Positions 32,129-41,165 of a stretch of 55,107 nucleotides of DNA are shown in pieces. The notes below the pieces were generated by a model, which ran no database searches, was not told where the DNA came from, and saw nothing but the letters and a program-made list of their open reading frames with translations. A program made the position numbers and the translations under genes. This stretch comes from an uncultured Elioraea sp. (GTDB taxonomy: Bacteria; Pseudomonadota; Alphaproteobacteria; Acetobacterales; Acetobacteraceae): assembly GCA_937928775.1 (NCBI GenBank), contig CALFVI010000005.1, positions 1 through 55,107 of the forward strand, given 5' to 3'. Positions within the stretch are counted from its first letter, which is position 1, and each line of letters opens with the position of its first letter.

Positions 32129-33115
32129 ATGTTGGGGGGCGGGGCGGTGCGGACCGTGCTTGCCGGCGTAGGCGGGTACTTGCCGCCTGCGGTGGTGACC
32201 AACAACGACCTCGCTGCGAAACTCGACACTTCAGACGAGTGGATCGTGGAGCGGACGGGGATCCGCGAGCGTCGGATCGCCGCCGAGGGCGTGCTTGCCT
32301 CCGATCTCGGTGCGGAAGCAGCGCGCGCGGCTTTGGCCGATGCCGGGCTCCGGCCCGAGGCGGTGGACGGAATCGTGCTGGCGACCTCGACCCCGGATCA
32401 GACCTATCCGGCGACCGCGGTCCGCATCCAGGCCAAACTCGGTATCCGCCGCGGCTTTGCTTTCGACGTCGCCGCCGTATGCACGGGCTTCATCTACGCG
32501 CTGGCAGTGGCAGACGCGATGATCCGCGCTGGCCATGGTTCGACCGTGCTCGTGGTCGGGGCCGAGGTAAACAGCCGCATCCTCGATTGGACCGACCGCG
32601 CCACCTGCGTGCTGTTCGGCGACGGTGCGGGGGCGGTGGTACTGCGGGCGGCAGAAGGAAGTCCGGGGCCGCATGGGCCAGGCTTACTGTCGACGCATCT
32701 CTATGCCGACGGCAGCCACGCCGATCTCCTCTACGTTGATGGCGGGCCCGGCATGTCGGGCACGTCGGGTCATGTGCGTATGAACGGCCGCGAAGTGTTT
32801 CGCCACGCGGTGGCCAAACTCTCCGCCGTGGTGGACGAGGCCTTGGCCGCCAACGGACTCGGTCACGCCGCGGTCGATTGGCTGGTGCCGCATCAGGCCA
32901 ATCTGCGCATCATCGAGGCGGTGGCGAAGAAACTTCAGCTGCCGATGGAGCGCGTGATCGTCACGGTCGATCGTCATGCCAATACCTCCGCAGCCTCAAT
33001 CCCGCTCGCTTTGGCCGAAGCCAGAGCCGATGGGCGGCTCAAGCCCGGACAGCTCGTGCTGATGGAGGCGATTGGCGCCGGCCTGACGTGGGGAGCGGCC
33101 CTTTTGCGTGTTTGA
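32129..33115 (+). CDS. fabH: Beta-ketoacyl-ACP synthase III
   Basis: Starts fatty-acid chains by condensing acetyl-CoA with malonyl-ACP. From ATG 32129 it is 328 residues, the usual length; a TTG at 32078 is in frame but inside plsX. The triad is Cys118 (AAVCTGF), His255 (VPHQANLRII) and Asn285 (HANTSAAS). The N-terminal SDEWIVERTGIRERRIA is typical. Confidence 0.96.
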   Translation: MLGGGAVRTVLAGVGGYLPPAVVTNNDLAAKLDTSDEWIVERTGIRERRIAAEGVLASDLGAEAARAALADAGLRPEAVDGIVLATSTPDQTYPATAVRIQAKLGIRRGFAFDVAAVCTGFIYALAVADAMIRAGHGSTVLVVGAEVNSRILDWTDRATCVLFGDGAGAVVLRAAEGSPGPHGPGLLSTHLYADGSHADLLYVDGGPGMSGTSGHVRMNGREVFRHAVAKLSAVVDEALAANGLGHAAVDWLVPHQANLRIIEAVAKKLQLPMERVIVTVDRHANTSAASIPLALAEARADGRLKPGQLVLMEAIGAGLTWGAALLRV

Positions 33116-33193
33116 CGCTCTCGGCTCTGCAACTGGTCCGCTGTGTAGGCGACCGAGCCAGCACCGGCTAAAGCTTTGAGTTTTCGCCATTCG

Positions 33194-33222
33194 TTGACGC
33201 CTTGCGCGGTGGGCTGTTACGG
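33194..33222 (+). promoter_or_regulatory. Weak candidate sigma-70 promoter for ihfA-merR
   Basis: TTGACG at 33194-33199 is a good -35; 17 bases later TTACGG (33217-33222) is a poor -10. It is the only candidate in the 135-bp gap after fabH, ending 28 bases before the ihfA start. Confidence 0.25.
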
Positions 33223-33250
33223 TTCTGAGAGGTTTGGAGGAGGATGAGAG

Positions 33251-33568
33251 GTGGGACGAACCGTGACGCGTGCCGACTTGGCCGATGCCGTCTATCGAGA
33301 GGTTGGCTTGTCACGGAACGAGTCCGCCGCCCTCGTCGAGAGTGTGCTCGAGCTCGTTGCTGATGCCTTACAGCGTGGCGAATCGGTGAAAATCAGTGCT
33401 TTCGGGACCTTTGCTGTACGGCAGAAGGGTAGACGGGTCGGGCGCAACCCGAAGACCGGCGTGGAGGTGCCGATTCCGCCACGCAAGGTGCTCGTCTTTC
33501 GTCCGAGCCAGGTGCTGAGGGCACGGATCAACGGCGAAACTTCTGTAGCCGTCGACGACGAGGCATGA
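33251..33568 (+). CDS. ihfA: Integration host factor subunit alpha
   Basis: DNA-bending HU/IHF-family protein, 105 residues. [23 protein letters not shown], the [25 protein letters not shown] arm and the [15 protein letters not shown] ending are alpha-subunit-like. GTG start with GGAGGAGG about 7 bases upstream; a nearby ATG at 33244 is out of frame. It overlaps the MerR gene by 4 bases. IHF commonly assists sigma-54 promoters such as the one predicted at 43994. Confidence 0.95.
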   Translation: MGRTVTRADLADAVYREVGLSRNESAALVESVLELVADALQRGESVKISAFGTFAVRQKGRRVGRNPKTGVEVPIPPRKVLVFRPSQVLRARINGETSVAVDDEA

Positions 33569-34161
33569 CCGGTTCTGACGACGAGGTGTCGGAACAGAGG
33601 CGGCGTCGCAAGGCGCCGACCGCGTTTCGTACGATCAGCGAAGTGGCCGACGAGTTGCACATCCCCCAGCATGTCCTCCGTTTTTGGGAGACAAAATTTC
33701 CGCAACTTGCGCCGCTCAAGCGAGGTGGCGGCCGGCGCTATTATCGCCCTGAAGACGTGGAGCTGCTGCGGCGCATAAGCGATCTTCTTTACATTCAGGG
33801 CTATACGATCAAAGGCGTGCAGCGGCTGCTGCGCGACGGCAGCGTTGGCGAGGCCAAGCCGGCTGCGGCGGAGCGGGAAGAGGACATAGCGCCACGCCCA
33901 CAACTGCCGCTACCCGGCCTACCGCAGCCGCCCGGGGAACCATCGCTGCCCGCGGCGAAACCGGTGGTCAGAGTCCGCGCTGAAGCAGCCCGCGCGCCGC
34001 TTGGCAGTTCATCAGGGCCTGCCGGAGGCGCTGCCGGCGGCAGCAGTGACCGGGCGGTTGCCATCCGAGCGGCGCTGACCGACGCACTCAGCGAGTTACG
34101 GGCCATCCGCTCCCTTCTGGGCGAGGCGATCGAGCGACGACGGCCGCGGGCTCGCGATTGA
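33565..34161 (+). CDS. MerR family transcriptional regulator
   Basis: 198 residues. The MerR winged HTH spans about 20-90: [46 protein letters not shown] and [19 protein letters not shown] Pro/Ala-rich linker follows and a short C-terminal helix ([20 protein letters not shown]). No metal or drug-binding Cys is seen. Its location after ihfA is conserved in alphaproteobacteria. A 7-bp stem CTTGGCG/CGCCAAG (34162-34184) lies right after its stop, without a U-tract. Confidence 0.9.
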   Translation: MTGSDDEVSEQRRRRKAPTAFRTISEVADELHIPQHVLRFWETKFPQLAPLKRGGGRRYYRPEDVELLRRISDLLYIQGYTIKGVQRLLRDGSVGEAKPAAAEREEDIAPRPQLPLPGLPQPPGEPSLPAAKPVVRVRAEAARAPLGSSSGPAGGAAGGSSDRAVAIRAALTDALSELRAIRSLLGEAIERRRPRARD

Positions 34162-34195
34162 CTTGGCGGGACTGCCGCGCCAAGAGGGGAGAGGT

Positions 34196-34272
34196 CGGAG
34201 CGTAGCGCAGCCTGGTAGCGCATCAGTCTGGGGGACTGGGGGTCGTGGGTTCAAATCCCGCCGCTCCGACCA
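34196..34272 (+). tRNA. tRNA-Pro (anticodon GGG)
   Basis: 77 bases with encoded CCA (34270-34272). The acceptor CGGAGCG/CGCTCCG pairs fully. The anticodon stem TCAGT/ACTGG has loop CTGGGGG, giving anticodon GGG (CCC/CCU codons). D-arm AGCGCAGCCTGGTAGCGC and T-loop TTCAAAT are canonical. Confidence 0.97.
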
Positions 34273-35006
34273 TCTCTCCTGCCGATCCCCTCAACGGCGC
34301 AGCGTTGCGTCGATTGCGGTTTCGTAAGCGCATTCGGGGTGAAGCGCGGCCGCCGTGGCACAGAGTAAGCCGAGCTTTGTGTCGACGGCTCCGCCCGCCT
34401 CTCCCGCTCTCGCACCCTTCCGTCCTGCGCAGTCAGGCAACAGCAGGAGCCAGTCGCTGCCAGGGCCTACTGCCTCAGTCGGAGCCCCTGGACGCCAAAG
34501 CGGCTGACGCATGCTTTCCCGCCGCGGTTGCGAGGCGCGTTCGGGCACGCTTGCCAACCGATGCCCGGCACGCGGACGCGCCCCGATCCAATCTGCTTAG
34601 CGACGTGTCTTGGTCCGCCCCTCGACCTTTGGCGCTGTCCGCTTGTCAGAGTCAGGTTTCGCCTGCCCACGAGCCGCGACGATACTTGCGCGACCTCCTC
34701 TGCAGCTCCGCTGCTATGTGGGCCATAGCGTCACTGGCCTGACGATACGGCCACCGCAGCGCCGCGGCCCGCCAGTGCTGGCGAGAGGGGACCGTGGCTT
34801 TGGGGAACACATCACCAAAGCCGATGCGCGACTCGCCGGTCCTGCACTCGGGAAGGGCAGACACGCGAACGCGGCGGCGGAGTGCCAGAACACCCCCCGC
34901 CGCCTCGCTTACTCCCGCGCTGTGTTGGCGGAACGCTGCGACCGCTTCAGCACTTGCTTTCGGCCCGGTCGCTGTCGCTCGACGCCAACCGAGCCTGGAG
35001 CGAGCC
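34273..35006. other. 734-bp stretch without a recognised gene
   Basis: Following tRNA-Pro, neither strand holds a frame with family similarity; the open frames are short, rich in Ala, Arg, Pro and Ser and lack ribosome-binding sites. No copy of the tRNA 3' end, inverted repeat or transposase motif was found. It could be decayed foreign DNA beside a tRNA, but that is inference only. Confidence 0.5.
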
Positions 35007-35297
35007 TCAACGGCCGCCGAGATACCGTTCGATCGTCTCCATGTCGGGGGCGCGAATGGTCATTCTGTTCGGACCGGCGGCGATCCGGCTAGCCATCTTT
35101 GCGAGCTCACCGTTCTGCCGGAACTCCTCGATGTTCTTCGTGTCATCCGCCCTGAATACCCAGAGACGACCATCCACGACGGCCGTCACGAACCCCGGCT
35201 TGTCGTGGGGACTGCCGAGGCTCACTGGCCCTGACGCAACGGCGACAGAGGTGAAGAGCACCGCACCACAGAGCGACGAAAGCCATATCCGTTGCAT
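35007..35297 (-). CDS. Small exported protein of unknown function, predicted Pho regulon member
   Basis: 96 residues. A signal peptide (MQRIWLSSLCGAVLFTSVAVA) leaves a mature periplasmic domain of about 74 residues: KPGFVTAVVDGRLWVFRADD, TKNIEEFRQNGELAKMASRI, and RMTIRAPDMETIERYL. No family recognised. ATG 35297 has GGAG about 9 bases upstream. The frame is open to 35396, but that extension runs through the regulatory repeats. Pho-box-like repeats lie 62 bases upstream on its strand, and it diverges from pstS, so phosphate-starvation control is likely. Confidence 0.65.
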   Translation of the reverse strand: MQRIWLSSLCGAVLFTSVAVASGPVSLGSPHDKPGFVTAVVDGRLWVFRADDTKNIEEFRQNGELAKMASRIAAGPNRMTIRAPDMETIERYLGGR

Positions 35298-35358
35298 GGT
35301 CTCCAACTCCCGGCAAGAAACGCTACGGCAGTCTTTAGAGCAAGGCCGTGGCTCTGAC

Positions 35359-35376
35359 GATGAAATTTCGATGAAG
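35359..35376 (-). promoter_or_regulatory. Candidate Pho box facing the small exported protein
   Basis: On the minus strand CTTCATC-GAAA-TTTCATC: two 7-mers 11 bp apart, the spacing of PhoB direct repeats, with the second matching the repeat seen before pstS. About 62 bp from the ATG at 35297. Confidence 0.5.
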
Positions 35377-35466
35377 GCAGGCCTGTCTTTGGCCATCGAA
35401 AACGATCACTGCCTGGCGCGACCACTTGCCTCGGGGCACGGAACGGTGGCGTGGCGTGTGAGGCGG

Positions 35467-35495
35467 TTTCATCAAAGTTTCACAGAACTTAAACA
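35467..35495 (+). promoter_or_regulatory. Candidate Pho box upstream of pstS
   Basis: Three 7-mers at exact 11-bp steps: TTTCATC (35467), TTTCACA (35478) and TTAAACA (35489), each parted by 4 bases, as in PhoB sites (consensus CTGTCAT-N4-CTGTCAT). A TATTGT at 35516-35521 could be the -10. The pstS start is 134 bases past the last repeat, so a leader of about 100 nt is implied. Confidence 0.6.
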
Positions 35496-35628
35496 ATCGT
35501 TTCTTGTCCCAACCCTATTGTTCGCCGTGCCAGCGTAGGCCGATTGGGCGCGCGTCTGCTGGATTGTGTGCGTTGAATGGGGCCTGTTCGGCACAGTTTG
35601 GCGCAGTGAGCAGAAGGAGGATGGACCC

Positions 35629-36612
35629 ATGAAGAAAGTGCTGTTGGCCGGCATCGCGGCCATCGCCCTATCGTCGCATGCCTTCGCGCAGGCGATTCAG
35701 ATTGATCCGCTGCTCCCCAATTACACGCCGGTGAGCGGCATTTCGGGGAGTCTGAAGTCCGTCGGCTCGGATACCATGAACAACCTGATGACGTTGTGGG
35801 CCGAAGGCTTCCTCGCCATGTATCCGAACGTCCGTATCGAGATCGAGGGCAAGGGCAGCTCGACGGCGCCGCCGGCTCTGATCGCGGGCACGGCGCAGTT
35901 CGGTCCGATGAGCCGCGAGATGAACCAGCGCGAGCGCGATGCCTTTCAGCAGCGCTTCGGCTACCCGCCGGCCGTCATTCGGGGTGCGATCGACGCGCTT
36001 GCCGTGTACGTGCACAAGGACAACCCGATCCGTTGCCTGACCTTGCAGCAGGTGGACGCGATCTTTTCGAAGACGCGTCGCGGCGGCCATCCAACCGACA
36101 TCACCACCTGGGGCCAGCTCGGTTTGACAGGGGAGTGGGCGACCCGGCCGATCAGCCTCTACGGCCGCAACTCGGCGTCCGGCACCTACGGGTACTTCAA
36201 AGAGGTTGCCTTGTTCCGCGGCGACTACAAGGACCAGGTGAAGGAGCAGCCCGGCTCGTCGACGGTCGTGCAGGGGGTGGCGTCCGACCGGTTCGCCATT
36301 GGCTACTCCGGCATTGGCTACAAGACGGCCGACGTGCGGGCTGTGCCGCTTGCGTCTCGGCCAGGTGAGACGTGCTACGATGCGACGGTCGAGAATGCCG
36401 TCTCTGGCGACTATCCTCTCGCGCGGTTCCTCTACGTCTACACCAACGCCAACCCCAACCAGCAGATGGACCCGCTGCGTCGCGAATTCATCCGCTTCAT
36501 CTTCAGCCGTCAGGGCCAGGAAGCGACCATCAAGGACGGCTATTTCCCGATCACGCGGGCCATCGCCGAGGATGACATGAAGGCGATGGGCTTGTCATTC
36601 GCCGGAAACTAA
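35629..36612 (+). CDS. pstS: Phosphate ABC transporter substrate-binding protein
   Basis: Periplasmic phosphate-binding protein, 327 residues, with a signal peptide (MKKVLLAGIAAIALSSHAFA). Phosphate-site segments are SVGSDTMNNLMTLWAEGF, GKGSSTAPPALIAGTAQFGP and YGRNSASGTYGYFKE. This is the short PBP-like-2 kind rather than classical E. coli PstS. ATG 35629 with AGGAGG 8 bases upstream. It is first in pstSCAB-phoU-phoB, and the following hairpin may favour its expression. Confidence 0.93.
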   Translation: MKKVLLAGIAAIALSSHAFAQAIQIDPLLPNYTPVSGISGSLKSVGSDTMNNLMTLWAEGFLAMYPNVRIEIEGKGSSTAPPALIAGTAQFGPMSREMNQRERDAFQQRFGYPPAVIRGAIDALAVYVHKDNPIRCLTLQQVDAIFSKTRRGGHPTDITTWGQLGLTGEWATRPISLYGRNSASGTYGYFKEVALFRGDYKDQVKEQPGSSTVVQGVASDRFAIGYSGIGYKTADVRAVPLASRPGETCYDATVENAVSGDYPLARFLYVYTNANPNQQMDPLRREFIRFIFSRQGQEATIKDGYFPITRAIAEDDMKAMGLSFAGN

Positions 36613-36623
36613 AACGGTCGCCA

Positions 36624-36649
36624 GGGAGCCGGGCAGCATGCCCGCTCCC
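36624..36649 (+). other. Stem-loop between pstS and pstC
   Basis: GGGAG...CTCCC encloses GGGCA-GCA-TGCCC with a small internal bulge (CC against G). There is no U-tract. Such hairpins after the gene for a binding protein often protect the upstream mRNA, giving more PstS than permease; here that is inference. Confidence 0.45.
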
Positions 36650-36707
36650 GCTGCCGGCCTCCGCCGCGTAGGCTGCGTTCCATTCACTGACGATACGGAT
36701 CACATCA

Positions 36708-39323
36708 ATGTCTCCCGACACGGCGCCGCCCGTCACTGAGCGTATCGGCATTCGTCGTCAGAACCGCATGACGCGGCGCTCCGTGCTCATTGCAGACCGT
36801 TTTGCCAACGTCATCATCAGTGTCGGCGGGCTGCTCGTTATCTTCGCTGTCTTTGCGATCATGGTGTTCCTGGCGCAGGTTGCAGTGCCGTTGTTTCGCG
36901 GCGCGGCGCTGAAGGGCACCGTGGAGTACAACATGGGAACGGCGGGCACGTCGACGTTGATGATCAATGTCGACGAGAATCTCACGATCGCTTTCGCCTT
37001 GCAGAGCGATGGACGTTTGGTGCGCGTGCATGCGCCAACGGGCACCGCGTTGGCCGAAGACAGGTTCGATCTCGGCGGCGAGCTGACCAGTTTTGCGCGG
37101 ACTTTGCGCCGTGACCAGGTTCTGTTCGGCTTCGCGGATGGGTCAGTCCGCTTCGGCCGCTTCGACATTGCCGCCGTCATCCGCGACGCGACGGTTGTTC
37201 CCGAAGGGGCCCGGCGGCTCGATGCGCGCGACGTGACAGACGGACGTCAGGTGTTCTCCCGTATCCCCGGCGATCAAGTGCGGGTTGTCACGGTTGATCT
37301 CGTGCTCGACGAGCCGCAGCGGATTGCGAACGCCCCGATCATTGCCGCCGACCTTCGGGTGGGCGGAACGGTTGAGCGGCCCGTGCGGTCCTTTGTCACG
37401 ATCGATGCTGCGGGTGTGGTGCGCCTCTCACGTGCGGAGGGGCGCCTGAACCTCATGACGCGGCAGATGCGGACCGTTGTTCGCAACTCGGAACTGCCGC
37501 CGTTGCCTCCCGGTACCATTCCTAAATCCGTCCTGCTCACAGAGGGGGCAGATACCGTCGTGGTCGGTACGGTGGATGGCGTACTGTATCGCTACGACAC
37601 GCGGGACTTCGACAATCCCAAGCTGGTGGAGCGATATCAAGCGACGCGTGGTGGCGAGCAAATGACGGGTATGTACTTCCTCATTGGTGAACAATCGCTC
37701 GTCGTCACGGGATCCAAGGGCACGGTTGACATCTTCTTCATCCTTGAACGGCCGAATGCGCGCGGGACTGACGGGTCTGAGTTCGTGCTCGTCAGTCCGC
37801 TTGAGCCGCATGAGGGGCCTGTGGGAGCGGTGAGCGCCTCGACACGCAGCAAGATGTTCATCACGGCCGATGCAGGTGGCCATGTTTGGCTTCGCCACCG
37901 CACGTCTGAACGAGTGCTTCTGCGCCTCGCGAAATCGGATGCGGTTGGGGGATATGCAGGGTTGGTTTTGTCCCCGCGGGAGGACGCGATCATTGCTCTG
38001 ACCGATACCGGGAAGGCGACCTACTGGGCGGTCTCTGCGCCTCACCCGGAAACGACTCTGCACACGCTGTTTGGTCGCGTCTGGTATGAGGGGTACCCGG
38101 AGCCGACCTTCACCTGGCAGTCCTCCTCGGGGTCGGACAATTTCGAGCCCAAGCTCAGCCTGGTGCCCCTGATTTTCGGGACGTGGAAGGCGACGATCTA
38201 CGCCATGTTGTTCGCCGTTCCCCTCGCGCTTGGCGCAGCGATCTACTCGAGCGAATTTTTGCATCGCCGCGTGCGCGCAGTGGTTAAGCCCGCTTTGGAG
38301 ATGATGGAGGCGTTGCCCACAGTCGTTCTTGGGTTTATCGCAGCTCTCATTCTCGCGCCCTGGGTCGAAGATTGGGTGACGGCTGTACTGATGGTGTTTT
38401 TCTGCATCCCCGTCGCCCTCCTCGCCGCGGCCTTTATCTGGAATTTGTTGCCTAGGTGGTTCATGCTTCGACTTGAGGGCATACCGAAACTTCTCGTTAT
38501 GCTGGTGGTACTTTATCTCGGCGTACAGCTGGCATTGCTGTTAGCGGATGGCGTCGAGGCTCTGATTTTCGCCGGCGACATCAAAGCTTGGCTGAATGGC
38601 ACGACCGGCGGACCGCTCGGTTTCACCACTGCTTTGCTGACCCCGCTGGCTCTGTTTGTGGTCATTTGGCTGCGGTCTCGGTTCGTCGATGATTGGCTCG
38701 ACAGCGCGCTGGGCGAGACCGAGCGGGTGCGCGCGGGCGGTGTTGCCCTGGCACGGTGGGTGGTGAGCCTGGCTCTTGCCGTGCTGGTCGCCTATGTCGT
38801 CGCTCTCGGGCTGACCGAGCTCGGCTATGATCCCCGCGGTGGTATTGTTGATACGTATGTGCAGCGAAACACGCTCGTTGTGGGCTTTATCATGGGCTTT
38901 GCCGTGATTCCCAACATCTACACAATCGCGGAAGATGCGCTGAATGGCGTACCGGAACATTTGCGTGGTGCCTCTCTCGCCTGCGGGGCTACACCGTGGC
39001 AGACGGCTGTGCGCGTGATTTTGCCGACGGCGTTCAGCGGTGTGTTTGCCGCCATCATGATTGGAATGGGGCGCGCCGTTGGCGAGACCATGATCGTGGT
39101 CATGGCGGCAGGAAACACGCCTATCATGGAATGGAACATTTTCAACGGCCTTCGCACGCTGTCGGCAAACATCGCGGTCGAACTGCCTGAGGCGGTGAAG
39201 GATGGCACGCTGTATCGGACGCTGTTCCTCGCTGCGCTCACTTTGTTCGGGATGACATTCGTCATTAACACCTTGGCAGAGCTGGTTCGGCAGCGCTTCC
39301 GCCGGCGGGCGGCAAGTCTCTGA
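36708..39323 (+). CDS. pstC: Phosphate ABC transporter permease PstC with large periplasmic insert
   Basis: Inner-membrane permease, 871 residues against about 320 in E. coli. One membrane segment (about 34-58) is followed by some 410 extracytoplasmic residues with repeated short strands (IPKSVLLTEGADTVVVGTVD, MYFLIGEQSLVVTGSKG, GPVGAVSASTRSKMFITADA), resembling beta-propeller/WD-like blades. The permease domain starts near 485 (LIFGTWKATIYAMLFAVPLA) and has the EAA-type loop ALNGVPEHLRGASLACGATP. A further insert (about 590-690) separates permease helices. Long PstC forms occur in other proteobacteria; the propeller identity is inferred from strand periodicity. Confidence 0.9.
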   Translation: MSPDTAPPVTERIGIRRQNRMTRRSVLIADRFANVIISVGGLLVIFAVFAIMVFLAQVAVPLFRGAALKGTVEYNMGTAGTSTLMINVDENLTIAFALQSDGRLVRVHAPTGTALAEDRFDLGGELTSFARTLRRDQVLFGFADGSVRFGRFDIAAVIRDATVVPEGARRLDARDVTDGRQVFSRIPGDQVRVVTVDLVLDEPQRIANAPIIAADLRVGGTVERPVRSFVTIDAAGVVRLSRAEGRLNLMTRQMRTVVRNSELPPLPPGTIPKSVLLTEGADTVVVGTVDGVLYRYDTRDFDNPKLVERYQATRGGEQMTGMYFLIGEQSLVVTGSKGTVDIFFILERPNARGTDGSEFVLVSPLEPHEGPVGAVSASTRSKMFITADAGGHVWLRHRTSERVLLRLAKSDAVGGYAGLVLSPREDAIIALTDTGKATYWAVSAPHPETTLHTLFGRVWYEGYPEPTFTWQSSSGSDNFEPKLSLVPLIFGTWKATIYAMLFAVPLALGAAIYSSEFLHRRVRAVVKPALEMMEALPTVVLGFIAALILAPWVEDWVTAVLMVFFCIPVALLAAAFIWNLLPRWFMLRLEGIPKLLVMLVVLYLGVQLALLLADGVEALIFAGDIKAWLNGTTGGPLGFTTALLTPLALFVVIWLRSRFVDDWLDSALGETERVRAGGVALARWVVSLALAVLVAYVVALGLTELGYDPRGGIVDTYVQRNTLVVGFIMGFAVIPNIYTIAEDALNGVPEHLRGASLACGATPWQTAVRVILPTAFSGVFAAIMIGMGRAVGETMIVVMAAGNTPIMEWNIFNGLRTLSANIAVELPEAVKDGTLYRTLFLAALTLFGMTFVINTLAELVRQRFRRRAASL

Positions 39324-39348
39324 AAGAGATTGGCAAGGAGGTGGCGAG

Positions 39349-41130
39349 ATGGCGATGGACGCGATTCCTTCGGAGACGGCGTCGCCAGGGCGTGACCGCA
39401 CCGCTCTGTTGCGCGGTGGCACTCGGCCCTCGCCGCGGTTGCTCGAGAGGAAGACCCGCCTGATCGATCTGAAAGCGGAGGGGCAGCCGAACCTTTGGCT
39501 GCTCGGCGGCGCTCTCAGCATCGCGATCGTGATGATCCTCTCTCTCGTGTTGCTGGTGCTTTGGAACGGTTTGGCGACGTTCTGGCCGAAGCCGATTGCC
39601 GTCGTTACGCTAACGGATGGTTCGCTGGTGGCCGGGGAACCGTCGCGGACGGCCACGTTCCGGGTCGGTCAGGAGGTGTTGGCAACTCTGCCGCCGGAAA
39701 CGCAGGCTGAGATCGCAGCCAATGGTGGCTACGCCAATCGTACGCTCTACCGGACCGGCAATTTCGATCTCTACGGCGACGATTTCCGCTGGGTGGCGGA
39801 CTTTCAGACCCGTGCCAAGGAGTTTCCGCGCGACATGGTGCTCTTCGAGCGCCAGGAGTGGGGCGTGTTCGTTGGACGGCTTGCGTCATTCGTTCGCGAT
39901 GGTCGCACGGTGACCGTCACCGATCCCTGGGCTGACGAGGTTCGACAGGCGCACCGCATCGCGCGCGACCGCTTCCTGCAGATCCGCACCATACAACGTG
40001 TGGAGATCGGAGAGGTCAACCACTACTTGGAAAGTGAGCGGCTTCGCTTGCGCAAAGCGGCCCTTCGCTACCCGGAAGGCAGCCGTGAGCTGGAGGCGGC
40101 GCGGGCGCGATTTGTCGAGCGCGAGGCATTCTATCAGCGGCGGTTCGAGGAGTTGTCTGCGCGCGCGCAAGCCTTGATGCGCGAGCATGAGGCGGAGACG
40201 GTCACGCTGGTGGAGATTGGCGGGCGCGAGCGCGTGCAGCCGCTCGGCACCATCGTTCGTTTCTATCCGGCAAATGATGTGAACTTTCTGCAGAAGCTCG
40301 GCATTTATGGGTCGCGTTGGCTTGAGTTCCTGACCGACGAGCCACGCGAAGCCAACACAGAAGGGGGAATTCTGCCCGCCCTGTTCGGAACCGTCGCGCT
40401 TACTCTTCTGCTTGTGGTCTTCGTCACGCCGTTCGGCGTCATCACTGCGATCTATCTGCGTGAGTATGCGAAGCAGGGGAAGCTCGTGTCGGCTGTGCGC
40501 GTCTCCGTCAACAACCTCGCCGGCGTGCCATCAATCGTCTACGGCGTGTTCGGCGTCGGCTTCTTCGCTTATACCGTCGGCGGATCGATCGACGCGCTGT
40601 TCTATCCGGAAAAGCTGCCGAGCCCTACCTTCGGTACGGGCGGTCTTCTGTGGGCAGCGCTGACCTTGGCGCTGCTGACTGTGCCGGTGGTGATTGTTGC
40701 TTCAGAGGAGGCGCTGGCGGCAGTCCCCCGCTCTATGCGCGAGGGCTCCCTCGCATGCGGAGCGTCGAAATGGCAGACCATCCGCTACATCGTTTTGCCG
40801 CGCGCTCTGCCCGGGATCATGACGGGTGTCATTCTCGCCATGGCGCGTGGCGCCGGTGAAGTGGCGCCGTTGATGCTCGTTGGAGTTGTCAAGCTCGCGC
40901 CCGAGCTGCCGATCGATGGTTTCTTTCCCTTCATTCACCTCGAGCGCAGCTTTATGCATCTGGGCTTTCATATTTTCGATGTGGGGTTCCAAAGCCGTAA
41001 TTCGGAGGCCGGAAAGCCGATGGTGTACACGACCACACTGCTGCTCATCTTCCTTATCCTTGTGATGAACTTGACAGCGATCACGATCAGGAATCGGCTT
41101 AAACGGAAATTTGCCGGGAGTCAGTTCTGA
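39349..41130 (+). CDS. pstA: Phosphate ABC transporter permease PstA, long form
   Basis: 593 residues, about twice E. coli PstA. Membrane segment at about 47-70, then about 260 periplasmic residues including a charged coiled-coil-like part (200-280: [40 protein letters not shown]). The permease domain starts near 345 ([20 protein letters not shown]), with [20 protein letters not shown] and the EAA-type loop [21 protein letters not shown] 39349 with AAGGAGG upstream. The matching enlargement in pstC suggests the two periplasmic parts meet. Confidence 0.93.
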   Translation: MAMDAIPSETASPGRDRTALLRGGTRPSPRLLERKTRLIDLKAEGQPNLWLLGGALSIAIVMILSLVLLVLWNGLATFWPKPIAVVTLTDGSLVAGEPSRTATFRVGQEVLATLPPETQAEIAANGGYANRTLYRTGNFDLYGDDFRWVADFQTRAKEFPRDMVLFERQEWGVFVGRLASFVRDGRTVTVTDPWADEVRQAHRIARDRFLQIRTIQRVEIGEVNHYLESERLRLRKAALRYPEGSRELEAARARFVEREAFYQRRFEELSARAQALMREHEAETVTLVEIGGRERVQPLGTIVRFYPANDVNFLQKLGIYGSRWLEFLTDEPREANTEGGILPALFGTVALTLLLVVFVTPFGVITAIYLREYAKQGKLVSAVRVSVNNLAGVPSIVYGVFGVGFFAYTVGGSIDALFYPEKLPSPTFGTGGLLWAALTLALLTVPVVIVASEEALAAVPRSMREGSLACGASKWQTIRYIVLPRALPGIMTGVILAMARGAGEVAPLMLVGVVKLAPELPIDGFFPFIHLERSFMHLGFHIFDVGFQSRNSEAGKPMVYTTTLLLIFLILVMNLTAITIRNRLKRKFAGSQF

Positions 41131-41165
41131 CGCGAGCGAAGGCGGGCGAAAGGGAAACAGATACC

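Noticed and set aside
34356-34371. TGGCAC with GG-N10-GC spacing after tRNA-Pro
   Set aside because: The -12 half (AAGCC) is poor, and no hairpin or terminator follows at a fitting distance.
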